In this document: piece after piece, positions 26,949 through 35,704 of the stretch
How the letters are laid out: every line of letters starts with the position of its first letter
How positions within the stretch are numbered: position 1 is the stretch's first letter
DNA from: Clostridium pasteurianum
GTDB lineage: Bacteria; Bacillota; Clostridia; Clostridiales; Clostridiaceae
DNA: 64,000 nucleotides
Reading direction: 5' to 3'
NCBI RefSeq assembly: GCF_001705235.1
Contig: NZ_MCGV01000001.1
Span: 2,294,001-2,358,000 of the forward strand
Notes under the pieces: model-generated
Seen by the model: the letters and a program-made list of their open reading frames with translations, nothing else
Database searches by the model: none
Told to the model about the DNA's origin: nothing
Translations under genes and position numbers: made by a program

Positions 26949-27377
26949 ATGATTGAAAAAAGTATATCTTTAATTGCAAATTATATGTGGGGAAAATCCA
27001 TTGAAAACATTAAAAATACGCTATCAGAAGAACAAATAAAAGATTTTAATATGAATGATTATTACTATCTTACTATGATTTATGAACTTAAAAATCCCAA
27101 GCTAAGTGATATCGCGGATAAGCTTAAAGTGACAAAACCTGCGGTATCTGCTTTAGCTAAAAGACTTGCTAAGAATGAGATGGTCATAAAAATACAATCA
27201 GAGACGGATAAAAGAGTATATTATTTAAAACTCACAGAGAAGGCTCTTAAAATAATTGAGGGAGACAATGAACTATATCATGACATAGCCACAATTTTAG
27301 AAGAAAAGTTGGGAGATAATGAGGTAGAAGAATTATTACAGTACATAATTAAAAATATTAAGGGTGGGGTTAGATGA
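26949..27377 (+). CDS. MarR-family regulator
   Basis: 142 residues. The winged helix-turn-helix spans about 45-105, with PKLSDIADKLKVTKPAVSALAKRLAKNEMV and the TDKRVYYLKLTEKA wing. AAGGAG precedes the ATG. The stop codon overlaps the start of the small exporter gene (ATGA), so the pair is coupled. It probably represses that exporter in response to a substrate. Confidence 0.87.
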   Translation: MIEKSISLIANYMWGKSIENIKNTLSEEQIKDFNMNDYYYLTMIYELKNPKLSDIADKLKVTKPAVSALAKRLAKNEMVIKIQSETDKRVYYLKLTEKALKIIEGDNELYHDIATILEEKLGDNEVEELLQYIIKNIKGGVR

Positions 27378-27697
27378 GCTGGGTTTACCTGTTTTTTGCT
27401 ATAATAGCTGAGGTTTGTGGTACGACTTTGATGAAAAAATCTAATGGTTTTAGTGAAATCAGATATGCTGTGATTATGTTAATTTTCTATGTATTGAGTT
27501 TAAGTATGTTAACACTTGCACTTAAGAAAATAGATATAAGTGTTGCATATGCTATATGGTCCGCGGTTGGTATAGTACTAATAGTGATAATAGGTTTTAT
27601 AATGTTTAAAGAGCCTATAAATTTATATAAAGTACTATTCATTGGTTTAATTATAATAGGTGTTATAGGATTAAATTTAACATCTAAAGTTCATTAA
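27374..27697 (+). CDS. SMR-family small multidrug transporter
   Basis: 107 residues and four membrane helices, the standard EmrE size. The membrane-embedded essential Glu is in IAEVCGTTLMKKS (E13), and the SYAIW-like segment reads VAYAIWSAVG. These proteins work as dimers exchanging cations or guanidinium for protons. With a single gene it is likely homodimeric. Coupled to the MarR gene upstream. Confidence 0.9.
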   Translation: MSWVYLFFAIIAEVCGTTLMKKSNGFSEIRYAVIMLIFYVLSLSMLTLALKKIDISVAYAIWSAVGIVLIVIIGFIMFKEPINLYKVLFIGLIIIGVIGLNLTSKVH

Positions 27698-27711
27698 TAA
27701 ATTTAAATGTA

Positions 27712-27740
27712 TTGACAAAAACTGCAAAATTATATATACT
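27712..27740 (+). promoter_or_regulatory. Sigma-A promoter of hydrolase gene
   Basis: TTGACA (27712-27717), a 17-bp spacer and TATACT (27735-27740), 47 bp before the ATG at 27787. Confidence 0.75.
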
Positions 27741-27786
27741 AAACATATATAATTACTAGGTAAGATATATGTGAGGTGAAATCATA

Positions 27787-28590
27787 ATGCAGAAAGCAGT
27801 TGAAATAAATAGTAGAAATTTAATTTTAAGAGGAATGCTTCATATACCTGATAAAGTGGAGGGAAAAGTACCCATTGTTATAATATATCATGGCTTTTGT
27901 GGAAACAAAATGGGGCCTCACTTTATGTTTGTTAAATTATCGAGAGCTCTGGAAAAATTAGGAATTGCAAGCGCTAGATTTGATTTTGCTGGAAGCGGCG
28001 AAAGTGATGGAAAGTTTGAAAACATGACTTTTAATAAAGAAGTTTTTGATGCCAATAAGATTTTGGACTATGTAAAAGAACTTAAATTTGTTGACAAGAG
28101 CAGGATTGCAATACTTGGTTTTAGCATGGGCGGTGCTATAGCAAGTGTTATTGCAGGAGAGAGAAATGAAGAAATCAATACTTTATGTCTTTGGGCGCCA
28201 GCGGGAAATATGGAAGAAATAATATTATCAGACAATTATATTGGAAATGAATATGATGAATTTATTAAAAAGGGAACTTTTAGTGTGGAGGGTTTATCGT
28301 TAGGTAAAGAATTTGTAGATGATATTAAAACTGCTAATATTTTTAGTAAAGCAGCTAAGTATGATGGTAGAACTCTTATTGTCCATGGAACTAAGGATGA
28401 AATTGTGCCAATGGATACATCTAGACATTATATTGAAATTTATGGTAAAAACTCCGATTTGAAGTTTATAGATGGCGCTAACCACATGTTTGAAAAGAAC
28501 ATCTGGGAGAAGGAAATAATTTATATTACTCAAAAATATTTTTATGAAAAGTTAATTGGAAAAGAAAATTACAGCGAAAAGTTGGCATAA
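27787..28590 (+). CDS. Alpha/beta hydrolase (esterase)
   Basis: 267 residues. Catalytic triad: S113 in GFSMGGA, D204 in GTKDEIVP and H233 in ANHMF. The oxyanion segment is [10 protein letters not shown]. The pattern is close to clostridial and lactobacillal cinnamoyl/feruloyl esterases and related acyl esterases, with a lid insertion around 140-185. It lacks a signal peptide and should be cytoplasmic. It has its own promoter. Substrate is not certain. Confidence 0.85.
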   Translation: MQKAVEINSRNLILRGMLHIPDKVEGKVPIVIIYHGFCGNKMGPHFMFVKLSRALEKLGIASARFDFAGSGESDGKFENMTFNKEVFDANKILDYVKELKFVDKSRIAILGFSMGGAIASVIAGERNEEINTLCLWAPAGNMEEIILSDNYIGNEYDEFIKKGTFSVEGLSLGKEFVDDIKTANIFSKAAKYDGRTLIVHGTKDEIVPMDTSRHYIEIYGKNSDLKFIDGANHMFEKNIWEKEIIYITQKYFYEKLIGKENYSEKLA

Positions 28591-28691
28591 TTAAAAAACA
28601 ATAAGCAGAATTCGTAAAAAGATGTAAAAGATATTGATATTTTGTATTGCATAGTATAGGGTTAAGGTATTATGATAAGTTTGGTGATATT

Positions 28692-29429
28692 ATGATAATA
28701 AAAGTGAATTCTGAAATTTTAAGTAGATTAACTAATACTGAAAAACAAGTAATTGAATATATAAACAATAATGATAATAAATTAATTAAAATGTCCATAG
28801 TAGATGTGGCGGAGGAGACATATACTTCTCCAGCTACTGTTTCTAGGGCTATAAAAAAGGCTGGAATTGATGGGTTTAGCCAGCTTAGGTATTTAATTTC
28901 TAAGGAAAGTAATGGGGATTCAGATTCTGGACAAGTTAATGAAATTATTAATAAATCCTTGATAGAAACTACTAATACTATAGAGAGAATATCAGTTGAG
29001 GATATTTTGAAAACGGTTAATTTAATAAAAAACTCTAGTAGAATTTATGTGCTTTCAAGGGGACTTACGGAGCTTGTTGGTGAGGAATTTACTTTGAAGC
29101 TTCAACTTCTGGGATATAATGGATTCTCTATTAAAGATCCAAATATAATGATGAAAATGAGTGGAAGTATGAAAAAGAATGAATTATTGTTTGCTTTTTC
29201 ACTTTACGGTAAAACACCAGAAATAATAAATTCAGCTGAAAATGCAGTTTCACTTGGCTGTAAGGTTATTTCATGCTGCTGCGGCGAGGATACAAAGCTT
29301 GAAAAATTATCAAGTATTTATTTGAATGGTTATAAGGATAAGAATATATCGATAAAGAAGTTTGAAGTTACATCAAGGTTGCCTCTTACTATAATATCTA
29401 GAATAATAATTGATTATTTATCACTTTAA
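28692..29429 (+). CDS. RpiR-family regulator (HTH_6 + SIS)
   Basis: About 245 residues: an N-terminal HTH_6 (about 1-75; MSIVDVAEETYTSPATVSRAI) and a SIS sugar-phosphate-binding domain (about 105-235; YVLSRGLTELVGEEFTLKL). RpiR proteins sense phosphosugars. Placed directly before a sugar-phosphate kinase and PTS operon, it is the likely regulator of that operon. ATG at 28692 follows GGTGATATT; the upstream ATG at 28647 lacks a ribosome site. A very stable terminator separates it from the PTS genes. Confidence 0.85.
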   Translation: MIIKVNSEILSRLTNTEKQVIEYINNNDNKLIKMSIVDVAEETYTSPATVSRAIKKAGIDGFSQLRYLISKESNGDSDSGQVNEIINKSLIETTNTIERISVEDILKTVNLIKNSSRIYVLSRGLTELVGEEFTLKLQLLGYNGFSIKDPNIMMKMSGSMKKNELLFAFSLYGKTPEIINSAENAVSLGCKVISCCCGEDTKLEKLSSIYLNGYKDKNISIKKFEVTSRLPLTIISRIIIDYLSL

Positions 29430-29465
29430 AAAATATTTTAATTTAGTATTCATAAATAAGTTAAG

Positions 29466-29519
29466 AAATGTTGATAGTGTATGTTGAAAGTTAACAACAT
29501 ACACTATCAACATTTTTTG
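29466..29519 (+). terminator. Perfect 21-bp terminator after rpiR-like gene
   Basis: A 21-base arm starting AAATGTTGATAG (29466-29486) is perfectly inverted at 29495-29515, with a seven-base loop and T run. It is unusually long for a terminator. Confidence 0.9.
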
Positions 29520-29643
29520 TATAAGTGAAAATGTTTTCAAATACTGAAAAGACTTTAGTATAGAAATGAACTAAAATAAAATTGTAAAGAAGATAAAACA
29601 TAAATCCATCGATGGTAGTAAAAATTGTATTACAAAATTGGGG

Positions 29644-30570
29644 GTGACTAAAACGATTTATACACTGACAACAAACCCAGCTATTGATATGAATATTAGA
29701 ACAAAATCTACAGAACCAAATGCAGTAAATAGAACAGAAAGTGTTAAATACTTTCCGAATGGTAAAGGGATAAATGTTTCACTAGTTTTAAACCATTTTG
29801 GAATGAAATCTACAATATTTGGATTCTTTGGAGGGTTTTCAGGAAATTATATTGTAGATGAACTTAAAAAAAGTAATTTTAATGTTAAGCCTTTATGGAT
29901 AGAGGGGATTACTAGAATAAATGTTTTTATAAGTGATGGAACTAATGAATTTAAATATGTAAATAAGGGTGCATTTGTTCCAGAAGAAGAGCAAGAAAAG
30001 TTTATTAATTATCTTAAGGCTTCAAAAGATTGTGAGTGTCTCATAATAAGTGGAAGCTTATCACCTGGAATTGACAAAAGTTATTATAAAAAAATACTTG
30101 AAATATGCAATCATAAATCAATAAAATGTATTCTTGACATAAGCACTCCAGAGTTGAAAAATTTATTGAAATATAAACCTCTTCTCATAAAGCCTAATGA
30201 CGAAGAAGTGAAGAAGATATTTGATCTAGACATTAAAAATGAAGATGATGCAAAAAAAGCTTTAATCAAAATTAGCAGCATGGGTGCACAAAATATACTA
30301 TTAACATTGGGAGACAAAGGAATGTACTTTTACGATGGTAACAAAATGTATTATTGTGACGCAGTAAAAGTAAAATTAGTAAGTTCAGCTTGTGCTGGAG
30401 ATGCATGTTTAGCAGCATTTCTAAGTGAGTGGTTTAATTCTAACAAGATAGAATATGCTCTAAAAAAAGCGTCAGCAGCAGGAGCAAATGTTGCAGAATC
30501 TGATGGTTTAGGGAAATTGGATAAAATTGATGAATATATAAAACAATTAAACGTTAGGGAGGTAAAGTAA
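29644..30570 (+). CDS. 1-phosphofructokinase-like sugar kinase (PfkB family)
   Basis: About 309 residues. PfkB signatures: an N-terminal TLTTNPAIDMN, the GKGINVS segment and a C-terminal region with SACAGDACLAAF, where the usual VGAGDS/SGAGDA form reads SACAGDAC. Family members FruK and LacC phosphorylate fructose-1-phosphate or tagatose-6-phosphate to the bisphosphate, which fits the aldolase encoded three genes on. The start is uncertain: GTG at 29644 and TTG at 29638 lack a spaced ribosome site, whereas GGGGGTGA is well placed for a rare ATT start at 29656, which would give the family-typical N-terminus. Confidence 0.85.
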   Translation: MTKTIYTLTTNPAIDMNIRTKSTEPNAVNRTESVKYFPNGKGINVSLVLNHFGMKSTIFGFFGGFSGNYIVDELKKSNFNVKPLWIEGITRINVFISDGTNEFKYVNKGAFVPEEEQEKFINYLKASKDCECLIISGSLSPGIDKSYYKKILEICNHKSIKCILDISTPELKNLLKYKPLLIKPNDEEVKKIFDLDIKNEDDAKKALIKISSMGAQNILLTLGDKGMYFYDGNKMYYCDAVKVKLVSSACAGDACLAAFLSEWFNSNKIEYALKKASAAGANVAESDGLGKLDKIDEYIKQLNVREVK

Positions 30571-31974
30571 ATGAAAAAAATACTTGCGGTTACAGGATGT
30601 CCAACAGGTATAGCACATACATTTATGGCTGAAGAAGCATTAAAAGAAGCAGCTAAGAAGTTTGGTGCAGAAATTAAAGTTGAAACTAACGGTGCAGTAG
30701 GGGTAGAAAACAAGATTACCGATGAAGATATGAAAGAAGCTATTGGTGTAATTATAGCAGCAGATAAAGATGTTCATCCTGATAGATTTAATGGCATGAA
30801 GGTTTTGGAAGTGCCTGTAAGTGAAGGAATAAATAAAGCTGAAGAGCTTGTTGATAGAATTATAAAAGGCAATGCACCTATAAGAAAAGGTGATGAAAAT
30901 ACTGACAGTGTGAATAAAGATAAAACAGTAGATATGGAAGAAAAGAAGAGTATTTTCAGAACAATTTATGTTCATTTAATGAGTGGAGTTTCATATATGC
31001 TTCCATTTGTTGTAGCAGGTGGTGTTTTAATAGCAATATCATTCTTATGGGGTATAAATTCATTTAATCCTAAATCAAGTGATTATAATGCATTTGCTGC
31101 AATGCTTTATAACATTGGTCAAAAAGCTTTTGGAGTAATGGTACCAGTATTTACAGCATATATTGCTGCATCAATAGCAGATAAACCAGGTTTGGTTCCA
31201 GGATTTGTTGGTGGACTTATAGCAGTAGAAACTGGTTCTGGATTTATTGGTGGAATAATTGCCGGTTTTGCAGCAGGTTACTTGATGGTATGGATGAAAA
31301 AACTATTAAAGGGACTTCCAAGACAGTTTGAAGGTTTAAAATCAATATTCATACTACCACTTTTAGGAGCATTGATAATAGGAATAATGATGTATTTGTT
31401 AGGTCAACCAGTATCATCAGTAAATAAAGGCTTGATGGCTTGGTTAAGCTCTATGCAAAAGGCTAACCCTATACTTCTAGGAATAATTGTAGGAATGATG
31501 TGTGCATTTGACTATGGTGGACCAGTAAATAAAGCAGCTTATGTTACAGGAACTATGTTACTTGGACAAGGTAACTACTATTTTATGGCAGGAGTTTCAG
31601 CAGCATGTATAACACCTCCACTAGTAATAGCTTTAGCAACTACTATATTTCCAAAAGCATTTGATGCAGACGAAAGGGCAGCAGGACTTGTAAATTATGT
31701 ATTAGGATGTACACATATTACAGAAGGTGCTATACCCTTTGCAGCAAAGGATCCAATAAGAGTCATACCGATATTAATGTTTGCTTCATCAATTTCATCA
31801 GTACTTTCATATGTGCTTAAGATACAAGTTCCAGCACCACATGGAGGATTTTTAATATTACCTTTAGTAAGTAAGCCTTTAGCATGGGTACTTTGCATAT
31901 TAGCAGGCTCTATAGTAGGGTCTATATGCTATGGGTCATATAGAACTATGATGAGAAAGAAACAAGCAGCATAA
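30571..31974 (+). CDS. PTS fructose-type EIIBC component
   Basis: 467 residues. The EIIB domain (about 1-100) has the phosphorylated Cys10 in TGCPTGIAHT. A linker of about 30 charged residues follows, then an EIIC domain (about 125-460) with around ten helices, including GMMCAFDYGGPVNKAA. It imports and phosphorylates a hexose of the fructose class. Unlike the usual fused EIIABC it lacks the A domain, which is encoded separately at 32899. GGGAGG precedes the ATG, and it directly follows the kinase stop. Confidence 0.93.
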   Translation: MKKILAVTGCPTGIAHTFMAEEALKEAAKKFGAEIKVETNGAVGVENKITDEDMKEAIGVIIAADKDVHPDRFNGMKVLEVPVSEGINKAEELVDRIIKGNAPIRKGDENTDSVNKDKTVDMEEKKSIFRTIYVHLMSGVSYMLPFVVAGGVLIAISFLWGINSFNPKSSDYNAFAAMLYNIGQKAFGVMVPVFTAYIAASIADKPGLVPGFVGGLIAVETGSGFIGGIIAGFAAGYLMVWMKKLLKGLPRQFEGLKSIFILPLLGALIIGIMMYLLGQPVSSVNKGLMAWLSSMQKANPILLGIIVGMMCAFDYGGPVNKAAYVTGTMLLGQGNYYFMAGVSAACITPPLVIALATTIFPKAFDADERAAGLVNYVLGCTHITEGAIPFAAKDPIRVIPILMFASSISSVLSYVLKIQVPAPHGGFLILPLVSKPLAWVLCILAGSIVGSICYGSYRTMMRKKQAA

Positions 31975-32016
31975 GTTGATTTTTAATAACGATTGTCTTA
32001 GAAAGGGGACTTTAAA

Positions 32017-32868
32017 TTGTTAGTTAGCGGTAATGAACTTTTAGAAGATGCGTTTAAAAATAATTATGCCATTCCTGCATTTAATTTTAACAACATGGAA
32101 AATGTTCAAGCTATAATTGATGGGGCTGAAGAGCTTAATTCACCAGTTATAATTCAAACAACAGAAGGTGCAATAAATTATGCGGGATTTGAATATATTG
32201 CGGATATTGGTATTGGAGCAGCTAGAAGAGCGAGAGTTCCAGTAGCACTTCATCTGGATCATGGTCAAAAGTTTCAATATGAAGTAAAGGCTATAAGATT
32301 AGGATGGACATCACTTATGATTGATGCTTCAAGGGAAGAGTTTGATGCCAATGTAGAGCGTGTCAAGGAAGTAGTAAAGGTAGCAAAACCACTTGGAATA
32401 TCTGTTGAAGCAGAAATAGGTAAAGTAGGTGGAAAAGAGGATGACATAGATTTTGATAGTAGTGTTTATACAACTGTAGATGAAGCAAAAAGATTTTATG
32501 ATGAAGTCCTTTGTGATTCACTGGCAGTGGCAGTAGGAACACAGCATGGAATTTATAAGGGAGAAGTAGTTCTTAATTTTGATAGAATAAAGGAAATAAA
32601 AAACGCTCTTAAAATTCCTATAGTATTACATGGATCTTCAGGAGTACCTCTTAATTTATTAAAAGAAGCCGTTCAAAGTGGGATAAATAAAGTAAACTTT
32701 GATACAGACTTAAAGCTTGCTAACCATAAGGCATTAAAGAGTTTCATAGAGAATAATCCTGATGTATATGATACTAGGAAGATATATAACAGTTGTAGGG
32801 AAGCTATGAAAGAGACTGTAAAAGAAAAGATTATGACATGTATGTCAAATAATCGTTCTTGGCTCTAG
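32017..32868 (+). CDS. Class II ketose-bisphosphate aldolase
   Basis: 283 residues. Zinc ligands are H82 in LDHGQ, H177 in GTQHGIYKGE and H205 in LHGSSGV, and catalytic D81 precedes the first. It cleaves fructose- or tagatose-1,6-bisphosphate to triose phosphates; which one cannot be read from sequence. The TTG start at 32017 follows GAAAGGGGAC. Its position between EIIBC and EIIA ties it to the same sugar. Confidence 0.92.
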   Translation: MLVSGNELLEDAFKNNYAIPAFNFNNMENVQAIIDGAEELNSPVIIQTTEGAINYAGFEYIADIGIGAARRARVPVALHLDHGQKFQYEVKAIRLGWTSLMIDASREEFDANVERVKEVVKVAKPLGISVEAEIGKVGGKEDDIDFDSSVYTTVDEAKRFYDEVLCDSLAVAVGTQHGIYKGEVVLNFDRIKEIKNALKIPIVLHGSSGVPLNLLKEAVQSGINKVNFDTDLKLANHKALKSFIENNPDVYDTRKIYNSCREAMKETVKEKIMTCMSNNRSWL

Positions 32869-32898
32869 GTATAAAGTTTAAATTGGAGAGTTGATAAT

Positions 32899-33345
32899 AT
32901 GAAGTTAACAGAATTATTAGATAAGAATGCAATGTGCCTTGATTTAAAAGCTAATACTAAATATGAAGTTATTGATGAAATGATAGGTCTATTGAGCAGT
33001 GCTGGAGTTATTAAAGACAGAGATTTATTTAAAAAGGAGATAATTAATAGAGAAAACCTTGGATGCACTGGCATTGGATTTGGGATTGCTATACCACATG
33101 CAAAGACATCGGCAGTTAAGAAGCCAACAGTAGCTTTTGGAATCAGTAAATCAGGAGTCGATTATGATTCTATTGATAGTAAAAAAGTAAATTTGATATT
33201 TATGATTGCAGTAGGTGATAATGACAGTGATTTACATCTTAAGGCTCTAGCTAATTTATCACGTTCACTTATGCATAAAGAGTTTAGAGAGAAGCTATTA
33301 AATGCAAAAACAGAGAATGATATATTAAATATTTTTAATAGCTAA
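32899..33345 (+). CDS. PTS fructose/mannitol-type EIIA component
   Basis: 148 residues, a single EIIA_2 domain with the phosphorylated H67 in AIPHAKT. It takes phosphate from HPr and passes it to Cys10 of the EIIBC protein. It is the last gene of the cluster. GGAGAGTTGATA precedes the ATG, and a terminator follows. Confidence 0.93.
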   Translation: MKLTELLDKNAMCLDLKANTKYEVIDEMIGLLSSAGVIKDRDLFKKEIINRENLGCTGIGFGIAIPHAKTSAVKKPTVAFGISKSGVDYDSIDSKKVNLIFMIAVGDNDSDLHLKALANLSRSLMHKEFREKLLNAKTENDILNIFNS

Positions 33346-33360
33346 ATATAAGAGTTATAG

Positions 33361-33398
33361 TAGACTAGCAAATTTAATTGTAGGGATTTGCTAGTCTA
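33361..33398 (+). terminator. Terminator of the PTS operon
   Basis: TAGACTAGCAAAT (33361-33373) and ATTTGCTAGTCTA (33386-33398) form a perfect 13-bp stem. Confidence 0.8.
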
Positions 33399-33447
33399 TT
33401 TATTATTTATAAATGTGATTATAATATAACAAAACAAATATGTCTCA

Positions 33448-33480
33448 TTTCACATAGTTTTCACACAATAATTTTATAAT
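33448..33480 (+). promoter_or_regulatory. Direct-repeat operator and -10 box of two-component operon
   Basis: TTTCACA occurs at 33448-33454 and 33459-33465, 11 bp apart, in place of a -35 box. TATAAT follows at 33475-33480. The same kind of repeat lies upstream of the glycosyltransferase gene at 35580-35597, suggesting autoregulation by the OmpR-type regulator encoded next. Confidence 0.55.
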
Positions 33481-33536
33481 ATTTTAAAGGTAATATGATA
33501 AAATTATTTGTAGCAAAATAAGGTGGGGTGATAAAT

Positions 33537-34211
33537 TTGGCAAGAAGAATATATTTAGTTGAAGATGAGAGAAGTTTGAATGTCCTACTAGATAAGTATC
33601 TTACGAAAGAGGGATACAGTGTAACTACATTTTATGATGGTAATTCTGCTAAACAGAAAATAAAGGATATGCCTGATTTATGGATATTAGATATAATGCT
33701 TCCAGATACGGATGGATATGAGCTTATTAAAGATATTAAGCAAAATAATAAAAGTACACCGGTTATATTTATGTCTGCACGTAATGAGGAACTAGATAGA
33801 GTAATTGGATTGGAACTTGGCAGTGACGATTATTTATCTAAACCTTTTTTGCCAAGAGAGCTTGTTATAAGAACTAATAAGCTTATGGAAAGAATATATA
33901 GTGATAATGAAGCTAAATATAATGATGATATAAAGATTGGAGAATATGTATTAAGCAAAAAACAGAGAGCTGTATTCTTTAGGGAGGAAGAGTTGCAGCT
34001 TACAAATAAGGAATTTGAGCTTTTAAGTTATCTTGTTGATAATAAAAACAATGTAATATCTAGGGATCAGATACTTATGTATGTATGGGGAAATGATTAT
34101 TTTGGTTCAGATAGGGTAGTAGATGATACTATAAGGAGACTTAGAAAAAAAGTAAGTAAACTAACTATAGAAACAATATATGGATATGGGTATAAGTTGG
34201 TGAATAGATGA
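33537..34211 (+). CDS. OmpR-family response regulator
   Basis: About 224 residues: receiver with VEDE near the start, phospho-acceptor Asp in LDIMLPDTDG and Lys in YLSKPFL, then a winged-helix domain with VVDDTIRRLRKKVSKL and the final YGYGYKLVNR. TTG at 33537 has GGTGGGG eight bases upstream; the GTG at 33528 lies within that site. Its stop overlaps the kinase start. It probably controls its own operon and the glycosyltransferase downstream. Confidence 0.9.
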   Translation: MARRIYLVEDERSLNVLLDKYLTKEGYSVTTFYDGNSAKQKIKDMPDLWILDIMLPDTDGYELIKDIKQNNKSTPVIFMSARNEELDRVIGLELGSDDYLSKPFLPRELVIRTNKLMERIYSDNEAKYNDDIKIGEYVLSKKQRAVFFREEELQLTNKEFELLSYLVDNKNNVISRDQILMYVWGNDYFGSDRVVDDTIRRLRKKVSKLTIETIYGYGYKLVNR

Positions 34212-35569
34212 TGAAGATGTTTAAGATAAAGACATTGACTATGAGAATATGGATGAGTTTTACTGCTATGATTCTTATAATAATCTGTAGTAGTTCAATG
34301 CTATATTTATTTGCATATAGAGCTTTTGATCAAAATGCTAAGATGCAGGACTTAAAAACATCTCAGGATATGCTCATTAAAAATAATAATTTTAATGAAC
34401 CCTTGAGATTTGATAAGATGAAAAACTTAGAAAAGAGCCAAAGTTTTATAGTTATAATGCAGAATGGCAATCCAGAAATTGAAGATGTAAATAAACCTCC
34501 CGATGGACCTATGCCTAAGGATGATGGGACTAAGAAGTGGATGGTTGGTTTTATAGATAAGGCAGGAAACTCTGAAAAGCAGTTTAAAGAAAACTATAAT
34601 AACTTAAAAGTACTTTTTATAATAAGTCCTTTAAGAAGTGGGTATGGCGAAAAGGCATATCTTATAACTTATATGCCTTACTTTGTAGACAATAGTATAT
34701 TATATTCAATCATGGTAATAGGAGCTTTGTTTATAATAATAGGTTTCTTTGCAGCAAAAATTGCAGCTGGACATATATCAAAGCCACTTAAAGAGCTAGA
34801 GAATTACACTAAGAAAATAGCCAGTAAAGATTGGAAGGAACCTATAGAGATTAATGGTGATGAGGAAATAGCAAGTTTAGCAAATTCTATGAATATTATG
34901 CAGAAAAAATTAAAATATGCTGATGAAGATGAGAAAATGTTTTTACAAAGTATATCACATGATTTGAAAACTCCAGTTATGGTTATAATGAGTCATGCGC
35001 AGGCAATTATTGATGGCATCTATATAAATTCAGTTGAAGAAACAGCTCAAATAATAAAGGATGAGTCTATTAGACTTGAAAAGAAAATTAAACAGATGCT
35101 ATATTTAAATACTCTTGATTATGTGCTAGAAAATAATGTCCAAAATGAAATAATAAATTTAAATGATCTTTTAGAGGAAATGGTACTTAGGTTTAAAGTA
35201 TTTAGTTGTAACATTGAAGTGGAATTTAGTAAAAATAATATTACTATCTTCGGAAATGAAGAGAAAGTAAGAATATCCATAGAAAATATATTTGATAATG
35301 CCATTAGGTATGTAAATAAAAAAATAAGGTTAAGTCTTAAAGAAGAAAATAAGTTTGCTGTTATAGAAATTTATAATGATGGAGACAAAATTTCAGATAA
35401 AAGTATAGACAAAATATTTGATAATTTATATAAGGACAAGAAGGGAAAATTTGGACTTGGACTTGCAATATCTAAGAAAATAATAAGCTTTTATGATGGA
35501 GAGATTAAGGCTGTTAATAAGGATATTGGGGTTAGCTTTATAATAAAATATCCAATATATAATAAATAA
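34208..35569 (+). CDS. Sensor histidine kinase
   Basis: 453 residues: two membrane helices (about 13-35 and 165-187) enclosing a 130-residue outside sensor region, a HAMP segment, HisKA with the phospho-acceptor His in SISHDLKTPVMV, and HATPase_c with ENIFDNAIRYV and FGLGLAISKKI. The ligand is unknown; the envelope-related neighbour gene suggests cell-wall or lipid-carrier stress. It starts inside the regulator stop codon (ATGATG). Confidence 0.9.
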   Translation: MMKMFKIKTLTMRIWMSFTAMILIIICSSSMLYLFAYRAFDQNAKMQDLKTSQDMLIKNNNFNEPLRFDKMKNLEKSQSFIVIMQNGNPEIEDVNKPPDGPMPKDDGTKKWMVGFIDKAGNSEKQFKENYNNLKVLFIISPLRSGYGEKAYLITYMPYFVDNSILYSIMVIGALFIIIGFFAAKIAAGHISKPLKELENYTKKIASKDWKEPIEINGDEEIASLANSMNIMQKKLKYADEDEKMFLQSISHDLKTPVMVIMSHAQAIIDGIYINSVEETAQIIKDESIRLEKKIKQMLYLNTLDYVLENNVQNEIINLNDLLEEMVLRFKVFSCNIEVEFSKNNITIFGNEEKVRISIENIFDNAIRYVNKKIRLSLKEENKFAVIEIYNDGDKISDKSIDKIFDNLYKDKKGKFGLGLAISKKIISFYDGEIKAVNKDIGVSFIIKYPIYNK

Positions 35570-35579
35570 GTTTTGTTAA

Positions 35580-35597
35580 TCACATAAAAATCACATA
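35580..35597 (+). promoter_or_regulatory. Direct-repeat operator upstream of glycosyltransferase
   Basis: TCACATA occurs at 35580-35586 and 35591-35597, again 11 bp apart, like the pair at 33448-33465. A weak -10 candidate CATATT (35605-35610) follows. Confidence 0.5.
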
Positions 35598-35704
35598 TAG
35601 ATTCCATATTACTACTATATTTCGCTAGTACAATTAAAATAATTTCTAAGGACGTAATGTCAATTACAATTTTTTATTAAAAAACTAGGAGAGGTGGAAG
35701 TAAT

